Positions 7,386 through 15,394 are shown, numbered from the stretch's first letter. The stretch: DNA of 24,863 nucleotides from CAYZDV01 sp964477275 (GCA_964477275.1 CAYZDV010000013.1:1-24863); one strand, 5' to 3'. The notes: a model not told the origin generated them from the letters alone. Program-made: numbers and translations.

Positions 7386-8801
7386 TTAATAGACGGTGAA
7401 TTTCAGCGTTTGACTGGCCGACTGCTGGGTAATTTCATCCACCACCCGGATGGTCAACTCGTAGGCTCCTGACCCGGGAAGAGCGGAGAGCGGAATCTGG
7501 GTGCCTTCCAGAAGGACCGCCTCCTCGTCCACGTGTCTATTTCTTCTCTGTGGATTGAGCTGAAGCCTCTGTTCTCCCCATGCGAGCTCCATGGCAATCA
7601 GCAGGGAACAGTTCTGATTGTCGTCCGCAGCCATGTTGTAAATGTAGTAGAAGATGTTCAGGGATTGGTCTCGGCTGTATTCCTGGCTGAAGTGGGGAGT
7701 GAGAGAATAGGGACCCAGAGAAAACACGTCATAGCCTTCTTTTTTTCGGGGAGTTTTTTCCTCCCGGACCTCGAAGGTTGCCAGAAAGGATGACATGGCG
7801 ATCTCTGAGGTCCAGAAATTGGGGACCGTAACCACTTCTCTTTTAAGGGAATACACAGAGCTATCGGGAGTGGAGAGACCGAGGAAGACCGTGTATTTTC
7901 CGGGGAGAAGGGGAAGACCAGCCCAGGAGAGAGAGTGACCGTTTTCCTTGAGCAGCGCTTTTTCCTGGCGAAAATCATAGCCCCGGCTTTCCGACTCTGC
8001 TCTTCCAAAGAGGATGAGTGTTGGCGGCAGGGTTTCGAGTTTGTCGCCGGGCTCGAGCTTGAGGAGGAAAGTCAGGTAGCTGCTCAGGTTTTCTGCCTTG
8101 GTGAAAATGGCCGTGTATTCAAAAGGAATTTGGACGATATCCTGCTCTGTCGTGCGGACCTGATCGATGAGCGTTCCTTCGAACGAATCAGGAGATAAGC
8201 TGACGACCTTTCTCAACTCGGACAGTTCTTTCAATTCCGGATGGAGAAGCGCTCTCTCCGGATAGGAAAAGAAGGCCTGCATCGCTCTGTTGTCGGTTCG
8301 CGTCCGGTCCAGGACATAGCCCATGCCGTCATGGGTGAAAACAAAGCTGAAGGTATCCTGGGGGATGTTCATCCAGGGCTGAGTGGGGTAAATCCAGATT
8401 TCGGGCGGAAACGGCTGCTCGGCGCCGGTTGCAACCGGGCTCAGGTGAAGGACTCTGGGTTTTCCGAAGTAGAGATAGACTTTGCCCATATCCGTCTCCG
8501 CGCCCTTTTTGTAGCCGTAAAGAAAAGATTTTTCGACATAGCTCAGCCGTTCGAAATATTCTTCCCTGAACTCGTTTTTTTCCGTTTGAGGGGTGGGGTC
8601 CCGTCTCGCCCAGAAAAGCTGGATAAAATCCTCTTTGTCCCTGTCTTTTTTCAATCGCCTGTATTCCTCTTTTTCGGAGTCGGTGATGATGGCCGCGACG
8701 TCTTTGAGCCACTTCTCGTAGAGGTCCTTCTTTTTGGCTTCAAGGCAGGGAAGGACGACAAGCAGCATCGCTGCCAGGACCGGGAAAGATTTTTTGCCCA
8801 T
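7386..8801 (-). CDS. GWxTD-domain protein, exported
   Basis: A 471-residue protein with a signal peptide (residues 1-22, ending near LEA). Residues about 25-130 follow the GWxTD domain pattern: KWLKDVAAIIT, EEYRRLKKDRDKEDFIQLFW, the invariant-looking ARRDPTP, EKNEFREEYFERL, and then the name motif in degenerate form, GAETDMGKVYLYFGKP, where the usual tryptophan is replaced by alanine. The rest is beta-rich and unrecognised, ending in a segment that reads like an immunoglobulin-type strand set (TIRVVDEITQQSASQTLKFTVY). GGGAG lies six bases before the ATG, and the gene starts nine bases after the stop of the TPR gene, so it is the last gene of a three-gene operon. GWxTD proteins are common in Acidobacteriota-like bacteria and have no established function; a cell-envelope place is inferred from the signal peptide. 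Confidence 0.85.
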   Translation of the reverse strand: MGKKSFPVLAAMLLVVLPCLEAKKKDLYEKWLKDVAAIITDSEKEEYRRLKKDRDKEDFIQLFWARRDPTPQTEKNEFREEYFERLSYVEKSFLYGYKKGAETDMGKVYLYFGKPRVLHLSPVATGAEQPFPPEIWIYPTQPWMNIPQDTFSFVFTHDGMGYVLDRTRTDNRAMQAFFSYPERALLHPELKELSELRKVVSLSPDSFEGTLIDQVRTTEQDIVQIPFEYTAIFTKAENLSSYLTFLLKLEPGDKLETLPPTLILFGRAESESRGYDFRQEKALLKENGHSLSWAGLPLLPGKYTVFLGLSTPDSSVYSLKREVVTVPNFWTSEIAMSSFLATFEVREEKTPRKKEGYDVFSLGPYSLTPHFSQEYSRDQSLNIFYYIYNMAADDNQNCSLLIAMELAWGEQRLQLNPQRRNRHVDEEAVLLEGTQIPLSALPGSGAYELTIRVVDEITQQSASQTLKFTVY

Positions 8802-8810
8802 TTTTTCTCC

Positions 8811-9728
8811 CTATTTTTTCAGGAAGTCGAGGAGCTGTCTGGCCAGAGGCGCTTTTTCATGCTGGGGAGCCAGCTCGAGGAACTTCTCCAGGTAGCGGAT
8901 AGCCTCCTCGGTTTTGTTCAGGCTGATGGAGAGAGTTCCGATCTGGTAGTAGGCATCGGCATAATCGTCTTTAATCTCCACCACTTTCAGAAAAGCCTCC
9001 AGGGCCTGCTCGGATTCTCCGGTGTTCATCGCGCAGACACCCAGGTTAAAGAGGGCTTCGGGTTCGTCGGGGTTGAGCTCGGTGGCTCTCCTGTAATATT
9101 TTTTGGCCTCTTCGAAATTCCCGCTTTTTGCCAGGACCTCGGCAATCTCTTTGTGACCGCTGTAGCTTTCGGGGTTGAGCTCCAGGGCTTTGCGGAAGGC
9201 TTTCAGGGCCTTTTCTTTCTCGTCCAGTTTTTTATAGCTCAGCCCGAGGTTGAAGAAATATCCCCACTGGGTGGGATTGAGGTTGATGGCTTCTTCGTAG
9301 GTCTTCGCCGCCTCCTCGTGCTGGCCTTTTTCATAGAAGCTATTTCCTTTGAGGAAGAGGCTGTCAGCCCTGGAGAGGCTCCGTTCGAGAATCTCTTCGG
9401 CCTTTTCCAGGACGACATCCAGGGTTGCCGTTTCGGCGATTCTCACCCTGACTTCGCGCGAGGCAGGGAGATAGCCGGATTTCTTAAAGCTGACCATGTA
9501 CTGTGCGGGCCAGAGGCCGATCTGGATGAATTTCCCCTTTTCGTCTGTTTTGAGAGTGATGTGCTGGGAGGATATCTTGAGCGAGGCAATGGTCACGACC
9601 ACGCCCTGCAGGGGATTGCCCTCGCTGTCGGTGACCACGCCTTCGATCTTCCCCTGGACAGAGGGCCAGAGGTTTGACGCCAGAAGCCCTAACAGGCAGG
9701 TCAAAACGATTGTTTTCTTGAACACCAT
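8811..9728 (-). CDS. Exported CarboxypepD_reg-like plus TPR protein
   Basis: A 305-residue protein with a signal peptide (about residues 1-25). Next comes a carboxypeptidase-regulatory-like beta domain (GKIEGVVTDSEGNPLQGVVV through about residue 107), the same type of module found at the N-terminus of the TonB-dependent receptor at 12515. Residues about 115-300 are four to five TPR repeats, recognisable by repeated ALxxxxKALELNPE-type helices such as ALKAFRKALELNPES and KKYYRRATELNPDEPEAL. It is likely a periplasmic scaffold. AAGGAGG is only two bases before the ATG; the next codon is GTG (9725) with better spacing, so translation could start one codon later. It lies between the two GWxTD genes in the same operon, which suggests that the three products work together. 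Confidence 0.88.
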   Translation of the reverse strand: MVFKKTIVLTCLLGLLASNLWPSVQGKIEGVVTDSEGNPLQGVVVTIASLKISSQHITLKTDEKGKFIQIGLWPAQYMVSFKKSGYLPASREVRVRIAETATLDVVLEKAEEILERSLSRADSLFLKGNSFYEKGQHEEAAKTYEEAINLNPTQWGYFFNLGLSYKKLDEKEKALKAFRKALELNPESYSGHKEIAEVLAKSGNFEEAKKYYRRATELNPDEPEALFNLGVCAMNTGESEQALEAFLKVVEIKDDYADAYYQIGTLSISLNKTEEAIRYLEKFLELAPQHEKAPLARQLLDFLKK

Positions 9729-9784
9729 TTCCTCCTTGCTCGTGACTTTTTTCTTCGAGATGGCATCTTGGGTTGTATCTTCAT

Positions 9785-11866
9785 CTATCCAGTCTTCGCT
9801 GAGGAGCCCGCGCTTTTTCTGGCTTTCTTCTCCAGCTCGCGGATTTTCGGCTGGTCGGGGTTGAGCTCGAGCGATTTTTCAAGAAGGGGGAGAGCCCTTT
9901 GCGGCTGGTTGAGGTTCAGGTAGCATTCGGCAGCCAGGTTGAGGACGCTGATTTCCGTGGCTCTCGTCATCAGCATTTCGAGGTAATCAAGTGCCGACTG
10001 CCAATCCCCAAGCGCATGATAATCGAGGGCGATGATTTTGGCCAGTTCTGAGTCTCCCGTAGCCTCAAAGAGAGGAATTGCTTCCTTCAATGAATCCTGG
10101 AAGTTACCTTGGGCATAGAGCGTCCTCGCTAGAAAACTTCTTGTCGCTGGGACGTCTCTCAGCGAAAGTGATCTCTCCAGGTGCTCCCGCGCTTTGTCAT
10201 AGCGCCCAACCATGAAATACTGGGTGGCCAGGAGGCTGAGCGCTTCAGGACTGGGAAAAGGAGGGTGGAGCTTGGCGAACACCCAGGGAACGACCGGGAA
10301 TGCCTGGGTCAGCAGGATGAAATTTTCCTTCCGGGACATAATTGATTCACCTTGTCCGTTGAGGAGAGTGATTACAGCCTGGTAATAGCCCGGGTTGAGA
10401 GAGCCGGGAACTATGGATGGTAAATCAACTCCTGTTCCATCCTGAGTCAGGGCTTCGGCCAGCGGTTTTTCAATGGTATGGACGGATGCACCTGCTCTTT
10501 GGGAAACGACCTCCACCCGGATCGAGGCTGAACCTACATCCTGCACCGGGAAAACCTGACAATAGAGCCCGATATCCCGGCCTGGAAGGAAATGATTCTG
10601 GGCATTGACCATGTACTGAGTTCCTCCCAAGGCAAAAGGTTTTACCCCCGTTCTCTGGTTTTCGGGGAGAGATTCCCGGCTTAAGTAAAAGATAGGATCT
10701 CCCAGAGAAAGTTTTTTGCTGGGTTCCGGAATGGAAATTCTTGTCTGGTAAGATGTGAAATCCCGGGCAGTTTTGTTCTTGAGAAAAATATTCAGAATGA
10801 ACTCGCCGGGGATGACAGGCAGGACATCCTGAAAGGCAAAAATCCGGCGTTCATGCCTGGCATAATCTTCAGGAGTTATGCTCAATGGGACCTCTTCTTC
10901 TTTCTCCAGTATAGTTCGGCCTTCGCTGTCCTCGACCTTGAGAACGAGCTGGTAGGAGGCGTAACGCCTTCCCTTATAATCGGCAAAATTGATTTGGCTT
11001 GGCTCGAGGGTCCAGTGGAGAAAAGGCTGTCCGGCCTGGGTGAAGACATGGACCCGGCCGTTGCTTTCGATGTAATTGTGGGAGTAATCAACCTCCACAT
11101 ATTCATTGAAGGCAAGGAAGCTCCGGGCATAGGCATCGGAAAACTTTTTCTCAGCCAGTCCATAGACTCCGGAGATGATGCTTCCTGAAGAAAGGGAAGT
11201 CATTCCCAGGCTTGAATCCCCAGGAAGATAGGAAAGCGAGGCGGCGCCCAATTCTCCGGAAATTTCCCGGAGAGCTCGGAAAGCTGTCAGGTTATTCACC
11301 GGGCCGGAAACCAGGGACGGCACGACCAGCCGCTGAGGACCGTCTACCTCAGGAGAATAAAGCCTGTATTCGCCCATCCCTTCCGGCTGGAAGAATATGA
11401 GGTAAAAATAAGGAGGAAGCCCGTATTCCTGCTCCCCTCGGTAATACCAGAGTTCGAGAGGCCAGATATAAGAGTGGGTGGCGAAGACCTGCCTTTCCAG
11501 AGGAGGGCCGAGAAGAAGATAGAAATATCCCCGTTCGGTCTCATGTCCCTTCCTGGAAGTTCCATATCCGAAATGGAGGTCGGCGAAGCGAACTCTCTTC
11601 ATGTATTCCTGGTAGAACTCGTTCTCCTCGGTATCAGGAAGGGGGTCACGTCTTTTCCAGAACAGCCGGATGAACTTTTCCCTCTCCTCGGTGGTTTTAA
11701 GCTTGAAGAAGACCTCTCTCTCCCCCTTGCTTATGATGGGAGAGACCATCCCCAGCCATTCCTTGTGGCGGGGATGAAGGGCCTCCGTCACCTGGGATGC
11801 CTGAAGTGCCTGAAGCGCAAGAAAGGTAATAATGAAGAAAATAAAGGTTGTTTTTCTGGTTATCAT
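9785..11866 (-). CDS. GWxTD-domain protein with C-terminal TPR repeats, exported
   Basis: A 693-residue protein from ATG 11866, with a hydrophobic signal peptide (FIFFIITFLALQALQAS). Residues about 30-140 are a GWxTD domain: HKEWLGMVSPIIS, EREKFIRLFW, KRRDPLPDTEENEF and the name motif as RKGHETERGYFYLLLGPP, again without the tryptophan. The middle is beta-rich and unrecognised. Residues about 560-685 are TPR-like (ARTLYAQGNFQDSLKEAIPL, ALDYHALGDWQSALDYLEML, ALPLLEKSLELNPDQPKI). The frame extends to a TTG at 11902, but ATG 11866 directly precedes the signal peptide and has AAAGGA upstream, at long spacing (11 bases). A sigma54-like element lies 40-57 bases upstream of the ATG. It is the first gene of the GWxTD operon and is divergent from the TonB-dependent receptor. 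Confidence 0.85.
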   Translation of the reverse strand: MITRKTTFIFFIITFLALQALQASQVTEALHPRHKEWLGMVSPIISKGEREVFFKLKTTEEREKFIRLFWKRRDPLPDTEENEFYQEYMKRVRFADLHFGYGTSRKGHETERGYFYLLLGPPLERQVFATHSYIWPLELWYYRGEQEYGLPPYFYLIFFQPEGMGEYRLYSPEVDGPQRLVVPSLVSGPVNNLTAFRALREISGELGAASLSYLPGDSSLGMTSLSSGSIISGVYGLAEKKFSDAYARSFLAFNEYVEVDYSHNYIESNGRVHVFTQAGQPFLHWTLEPSQINFADYKGRRYASYQLVLKVEDSEGRTILEKEEEVPLSITPEDYARHERRIFAFQDVLPVIPGEFILNIFLKNKTARDFTSYQTRISIPEPSKKLSLGDPIFYLSRESLPENQRTGVKPFALGGTQYMVNAQNHFLPGRDIGLYCQVFPVQDVGSASIRVEVVSQRAGASVHTIEKPLAEALTQDGTGVDLPSIVPGSLNPGYYQAVITLLNGQGESIMSRKENFILLTQAFPVVPWVFAKLHPPFPSPEALSLLATQYFMVGRYDKAREHLERSLSLRDVPATRSFLARTLYAQGNFQDSLKEAIPLFEATGDSELAKIIALDYHALGDWQSALDYLEMLMTRATEISVLNLAAECYLNLNQPQRALPLLEKSLELNPDQPKIRELEKKARKSAGSSAKTG

Positions 11867-11905
11867 ATCTCTATTTGTCCTTTGGGCTAATCTATATAAC
11901 AAAAA

Positions 11906-11923
11906 TAGCAGAAAATCCGCCAG
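11906..11923 (-). promoter_or_regulatory. Candidate sigma54 (-24/-12) promoter for the GWxTD operon
   Basis: On the minus strand the sequence reads CTGGCGGATTTTCTGCTA: TGGC at -24 and TGCT at -12, with exactly ten bases between the GG and GC pairs. The inner bases (GGA after TGGC, and C for T before TGC) deviate from the consensus, so this is weaker than the two plus-strand sites. The predicted start near 11896 gives a leader of about 30 bases before ATG 11866. Confidence 0.45.
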
Positions 11924-11940
11924 GTTTCAAATTGCAATGG

Positions 11941-11985
11941 AAGCATTTCTAAAACTGTGATGTGGGGAAGAGTATGGAAATGCTT
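11941..11985. repeat. Inverted repeat AAGCATTTC / GAAATGCTT between divergent promoters
   Basis: AAGCATTTC at 11941-11949 is exactly complementary to GAAATGCTT at 11977-11985, with 27 bases between. With flanks included, 12 of 14 positions are complementary. It lies about 180-220 bases upstream of the plus-strand -24 element. It could be a pair of half-sites for an enhancer-binding protein; nothing else in the sequence fixes its role. Confidence 0.4.
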
Positions 11986-12049
11986 TCAATCGCCCTCAAA
12001 TTCAAAGTCAAATCCTGCAATGAAAATTTCCAATGATTCAAAAAACTGA

Positions 12050-12074
12050 AGAATTATCCATTTTTTTGGATTCT
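12050..12074. repeat. Imperfect dyad midway between the two sigma54-type promoters
   Basis: AGAAT-TA-TCCA (12050-12060) and TGGATTCT (12067-12074) are complementary apart from a two-base TA insertion, with six T between them. It lies about 90-115 bases before the plus-strand -24 site and roughly 130-150 bases before the minus-strand one, the usual range for an upstream activator site shared by divergent sigma54 promoters. Confidence 0.35.
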
Positions 12075-12161
12075 CCACTTGAGAGAAATCACGATTTTTT
12101 TCAAAACGTATTGAACTTATTTAAAATCAATGATATAAAAAGATTGAACAAAAGCCATCTG

Positions 12162-12178
12162 TTGGCATATAATTTGCA
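12162..12178 (+). promoter_or_regulatory. Sigma54 (-24/-12) promoter for the TonB-dependent receptor
   Basis: The sequence TTGGCATATAATTTGCA matches the sigma54 consensus YTGGCACGRNNNTTGCW at all core positions: TTGGCA at -24 and TTGCA at -12, with exactly ten bases between GG (12164-12165) and GC (12176-12177). The predicted start near 12189 gives an unusually long leader of about 325 bases before ATG 12515, in which the 144-bp palindromic element sits. Confidence 0.7.
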
Positions 12179-12245
12179 ATAAAAAAGTTGTTGCTTATTT
12201 TAATTAAGTTGCTTATGCTATATTAATGTTGCGTCTCAATAACGG

Positions 12246-12389
12246 CTTTACAATAATCCTGGAACTGTCATTCCCGCGAAGCCTGTCCCTGCGTAGGCAG
12301 GGAGCGGGAATCCAGATTAAAAAGACTGGATTCCGGATCAATCCCTGAATCGAGTTCAGGACAGGGTCCGGAATGACAACATTGTAAAG
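12246..12389. repeat. 144-bp palindromic element, REP/MITE-like
   Basis: The ends are a perfect 9-bp inverted repeat (CTTTACAAT at 12246, ATTGTAAAG at 12381). Inside is a second boundary pair, GTCATTCC (12267-12274) and GGAATGAC (12370-12377). Between them lie two hairpins. The left one is TTCCCGC...GCGGGAA with an inner TCCCTGC-GTAG-GCAGGGA stem. The right one is ATTCCGGA...TCCGGAAT with an inner CCTGAA-TCGAG-TTCAGG stem. A GGAATCCAG/CTGGATTCC pair joins the two. This resembles the dispersed GTCATTCCCGC-type palindromes seen in many environmental bacterial genomes. There is no open frame or transposase, so it would be a non-autonomous element that could form stable RNA structure in the leader. 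Confidence 0.75.
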
Positions 12390-12432
12390 ACATTGCTGAT
12401 ACACCACACTAGCTACAAATATCAGTGAGAAG

Positions 12433-12511
12433 AAAGGAGGTGAGAAATCGATAACACAAGAAAAAAAAGGACAAAAAATATCAAACAACCCACTAAACAG
12501 AAAAAGGAGGA
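12433..12511 (+). promoter_or_regulatory. Purine-rich leader with two Shine-Dalgarno sequences before the receptor gene
   Basis: AAAGGAGGTGA (12433-12443) is a near-perfect anti-16S complement but is not followed by an ATG, GTG or TTG at a usable distance that opens a frame. A second site, AAGGAGG, lies four bases before ATG 12515 and is the one that decides that start. The first may act as a standby ribosome site. Confidence 0.5.
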
Positions 12512-12514
12512 AAA

Positions 12515-15280
12515 ATGAAGCTTAAGACCATTTCCTTGGTCGCAGCTCTGCTCATCCTGCTCTCTCCTTCGGCTTTTACTCAAACCCGGGAAACGGGAGC
12601 CATCGAGGGAGCTGTCATGGATGAGGAGCAGAGTCCCCTTCCTGGAGTGACTTTAACTATTTCCGGACCCAGTCTCATGGGAAGCCGCTCGTTCATCACT
12701 GGAGCCGATGGAAAATACAGGTTTCCAGCGCTTCCTCCGGGAACATATACCATCAAGGCCGAACTCCCGGGATTTGCCACAGTCCTTCAGGAGAATGTCC
12801 GCCTCTATACGACCTTGACGCTCACCGTCAACCTAAGCATGAAATTGGGCACAATTGAAGAAGAAGTCACAGTAACCGCCGTCTCTCCCACTATCGATGT
12901 CAAATCAACAGAAACGGCCTCAGTTACCCTGAGCGATGAAATCCTCAAGAACATTCCCTACAGCAACTTCGCCATGGACATCGTCAACCTGGCTCCAGGA
13001 GTGACTTCCAATGTGGCCTATGGGGCATCTGCCAACACCGGCATTTCCTATCAGGTTGATGGCGTGGACGTTTCGGACCCCGAAGCAGGTTCCGCCTGGG
13101 TTTTCGTTGACCCCAACATCGTCGAAGAAGCCAAAATCATGGGCGTTGGCCTTCCAGCCGAATACGGGAACTTCACCGGAGTCATCTTCAACCTGGTGAC
13201 CAAGTCGGGAGGCAACGAATTTTCCGGCTATCTTTCGGGCATCCGTCAAGGCAGCGGAAAAAAAGATGACGAGGGAAAATTCACCTCAAACTTCTGGCAG
13301 GCAGATAACACAGGAGCCTACATCGACGATTTTCCCACCCTGACACCCCCGGGACTGGCGCTCTGGGACGCCGGAGCCAACCTGGGCGGCCCCATCATGA
13401 GGGATAAGCTGTGGTTCTTCGTCGGAGGACAGTGGTACCATACCTTCACCAAGGTGACAGGATTCCCCAAGGATGTCGAATACAAGCAGCCGCGGATGTT
13501 CTTCAAGCTTACTTTTCAGGCTTCACCCAGGACTAACCTCGGTATTTTCTACGAGAATGATACCTACAACGGCGTCTACAGGCGCGCCGCGGCCAACAGG
13601 CACCCCGATGCCACCGTCAACCAGACATCCCCGGATAGCGTCGGCAGTCTCAGCCTGACCCATATCCTCAGCCCGAAAACCTTCTTCGACCTCAAGGCTG
13701 CCTTCTTTGTAGGCTATTACTACCTGGATCCCAGGATGGGAATGGACGTCAACGCCCATTGGGACCTGAACGAGAACTACCACTGGGGCAACAGCAGCTA
13801 CTTCTTCAAAGCTGACCGCGAGCGCTACCAGGGCAATGCCAGCCTTACCCACTATGCCGAGGATTTCATCGCCGGCAGCCATGACTTCAAGTTCGGAGTT
13901 GAGTTCGAACATGGCCGGGTGAGAAACAGGTTCGGCTACCCTGGAACAAACGCCTTCTGGTATCTGGACTATGTCGGTTATGGATATACCGGAAACTACC
14001 TTGCCTATCAATATGAGGGCTATGATACAAGAACCCAGTACACCCGGCTGGAAGAGTTCGTCCAGGACACCTGGTCCGTCACCGACCGCCTCAACATCAG
14101 TCTGGGTTTCCGGGCCACCCATGGCTGGGGAACCGTCAAGGGCATTTCCGGAACCGTCTATTCCAATTTCCGCGTCGCTCCTCGCATCGGCCTGACCTAT
14201 GACCTTTTCGGCGACAAAAAAACGATTTTCAAGGCTCATTACGGCCAGTTCACCGAGGCCATGCTGTCCAGTTACCATGACCGGCTCAACCCTGCCGATG
14301 CGTACAGTGATTATGTAGGATATTTTTGGGACACCTGGGATGAAGAGTGGGTCGAGTGGTTTAGAATCGAACATGAAGACCTTTACTCCATAGACAAAAA
14401 TGTCAAGCATCCTTACATGAACCAGTTCACTTTCAGCCTCGAAAGGGAATTATTCAGGGATACCTCTTTCTCGGTTGCCTTCATCTACCGCGACTGGAAG
14501 AACAGTATCAACCGGATCGACACTGTGGCCATATGGGAGTCTCGTGATGTCACGTACACGGATATCGACGGGACGGAAAAAACCATCACTCTCTATCAAC
14601 AGGTCAATCTCGGCGAGAACCAGTACATCCTAACCAATCTCAAAAAGAACGACCCTCGTATCCCTTACCCGGATATCAATCCCTACCGGAACTACTGGGG
14701 TATCCAGTTGACGTTCAACAAGCGCTTCTCCAACCGCTGGCAGCTGCTGGCTTCCTATGTCTACTCCCAGGCAACGGGCACTCTCAACAATGATTTCGGC
14801 GATGACCTCGGCTGGGGCGGGAATACCTCAAACCCGAATTTCTGGGTCAACGCAGAAGGCAATTTGACTTACGACCCCACCCACATGCTCAAAGTCCAGG
14901 GAACTTACCAGCTTCCCCTCGGAATCAACTTCAACGCGTATTACCGGGCTATAACTGGAGACAGCTGGACGAAACAGCTCAGAATCCGGCTCTTCCATGG
15001 AACTGAAACCGTCTTTATTGAGCCGCGCGGCTCCAACCACTATTCCATCCAGAGCCTCCTCGACTTGAGGCTGGAGAAAACTTTCACCTTCGCTCGAAAA
15101 TACCAATTCGGTCTCATGTTTGATGTCTTTAATGTCTTCAACGCCGACACCATTACCTCCTGGGGCTCGCGCGTGAATTTCGACTGGTTCTCTGACGAGT
15201 GGCCCTCCACCGAGGGTCACCGGCTCTACGGCATCGTAAGGCCGCGGCAAGCACGGCTCGGCATACGCTTCACGTTCTGA
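12515..15280 (+). CDS. TonB-dependent outer-membrane receptor, Oar-like, with CarboxypepD_reg domain
   Basis: A 921-residue protein with a signal peptide (residues 1-22, ending SAFTQ). Residues about 27-110 are a carboxypeptidase-regulatory-like domain (GAIEGAVMDEEQSPLPGVTL, DGKYRFPALPPGTYTIKAEL). Residues about 118-235 form the plug, with ISYQVDGVDVSDPE and EYGNFTGVIFNLVTKSGGNEF, typical of SusC/Oar-type receptors. The remaining 680 residues alternate aromatic and polar residues as in a 22-strand beta barrel and end ARLGIRFTF with the C-terminal phenylalanine used for outer-membrane insertion. No TonB box is obvious. Receptors of this type import oligomers with TonB energy, or in the Oar case take part in adhesion or export. 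AAGGAGG precedes the ATG by four bases. A sigma54 promoter lies about 340 bases upstream and a strong terminator follows. No SusD-like lipoprotein gene is present. Confidence 0.93.
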   Translation: MKLKTISLVAALLILLSPSAFTQTRETGAIEGAVMDEEQSPLPGVTLTISGPSLMGSRSFITGADGKYRFPALPPGTYTIKAELPGFATVLQENVRLYTTLTLTVNLSMKLGTIEEEVTVTAVSPTIDVKSTETASVTLSDEILKNIPYSNFAMDIVNLAPGVTSNVAYGASANTGISYQVDGVDVSDPEAGSAWVFVDPNIVEEAKIMGVGLPAEYGNFTGVIFNLVTKSGGNEFSGYLSGIRQGSGKKDDEGKFTSNFWQADNTGAYIDDFPTLTPPGLALWDAGANLGGPIMRDKLWFFVGGQWYHTFTKVTGFPKDVEYKQPRMFFKLTFQASPRTNLGIFYENDTYNGVYRRAAANRHPDATVNQTSPDSVGSLSLTHILSPKTFFDLKAAFFVGYYYLDPRMGMDVNAHWDLNENYHWGNSSYFFKADRERYQGNASLTHYAEDFIAGSHDFKFGVEFEHGRVRNRFGYPGTNAFWYLDYVGYGYTGNYLAYQYEGYDTRTQYTRLEEFVQDTWSVTDRLNISLGFRATHGWGTVKGISGTVYSNFRVAPRIGLTYDLFGDKKTIFKAHYGQFTEAMLSSYHDRLNPADAYSDYVGYFWDTWDEEWVEWFRIEHEDLYSIDKNVKHPYMNQFTFSLERELFRDTSFSVAFIYRDWKNSINRIDTVAIWESRDVTYTDIDGTEKTITLYQQVNLGENQYILTNLKKNDPRIPYPDINPYRNYWGIQLTFNKRFSNRWQLLASYVYSQATGTLNNDFGDDLGWGGNTSNPNFWVNAEGNLTYDPTHMLKVQGTYQLPLGINFNAYYRAITGDSWTKQLRIRLFHGTETVFIEPRGSNHYSIQSLLDLRLEKTFTFARKYQFGLMFDVFNVFNADTITSWGSRVNFDWFSDEWPSTEGHRLYGIVRPRQARLGIRFTF

Positions 15281-15302
15281 CGATTGCTCACCGGCCATTC
15301 GA

Positions 15303-15336
15303 GGGCGGCAGGGGTCACCACCCCGCCGCCCTTTTT
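15303..15336 (+). terminator. Rho-independent terminator after the receptor gene
   Basis: GGGCGGC (15303-15309) pairs with GCCGCCC (15325-15331); a bulged A follows and then GGGG (15311-15314) pairs with CCCC (15321-15324) around the loop TCACCA. Five T follow directly. It starts 23 bases after the receptor stop and probably separates the receptor transcript from the downstream operon. Confidence 0.88.
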
Positions 15337-15369
15337 AAATTCTTTTTATCCCCGCTCTCCCATTTATGC

Positions 15370-15375
15370 TAAAAT
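15370..15375 (+). promoter_or_regulatory. Possible -10 element before the sulfatase-fold gene
   Basis: TAAAAT, in the context TATGCTAAAATATTC, lies about 20 bases before ATG 15395. No good -35 is visible, and the gene also lacks a clear ribosome site. It is proposed only because a terminator lies just upstream. Confidence 0.25.
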
Positions 15376-15394
15376 ATTCAGTGATTATTGAATC

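Larger units (their letters stand above)
11867..12514. other. 648-base AT-rich divergent regulatory region
   Basis: No coding frame with a convincing start and ribosome site is seen between the two divergent start codons. The region holds, from left to right, a minus-strand sigma54-like site (11906-11923), a 9-bp inverted repeat (11941-11985), an imperfect dyad (12050-12074), a TTCAA/TTGAA pair (12100-12115), a strong plus-strand sigma54 promoter (12162-12178), a 144-bp palindromic element (12246-12389) and a purine-rich leader before the receptor gene. Two dyads lie between the promoters, where enhancer sites for an NtrC-type activator would be expected. Confidence 0.7.

Noticed and set aside
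8241..9677. A 478-codon open frame on the plus strand
   Set aside because: It lies opposite the CarboxypepD_reg-TPR gene and the GWxTD gene, has no ribosome site and shows no recognisable motif.
11867..11902. TTG start at 11902 for the GWxTD-TPR protein
   Set aside because: The ATG at 11866 directly precedes the signal peptide and has an upstream purine-rich site. The 12 extra residues would also start within the predicted transcript leader.
12246..12389. TTTACA and TGTAAA at the ends of the palindromic element as regulator-binding half-sites
   Set aside because: They are about 125 bases apart, face each other as element ends and lie downstream of the promoter, unlike the compact N5-spaced dyads at 20072 and 24671.
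12447..12518. 23-codon lysine-rich leader peptide starting at ATC
   Set aside because: The ribosome site is good but ATC is an exceptional start codon, and the A-rich sequence makes an open frame likely by chance. It is reported only as an observation.
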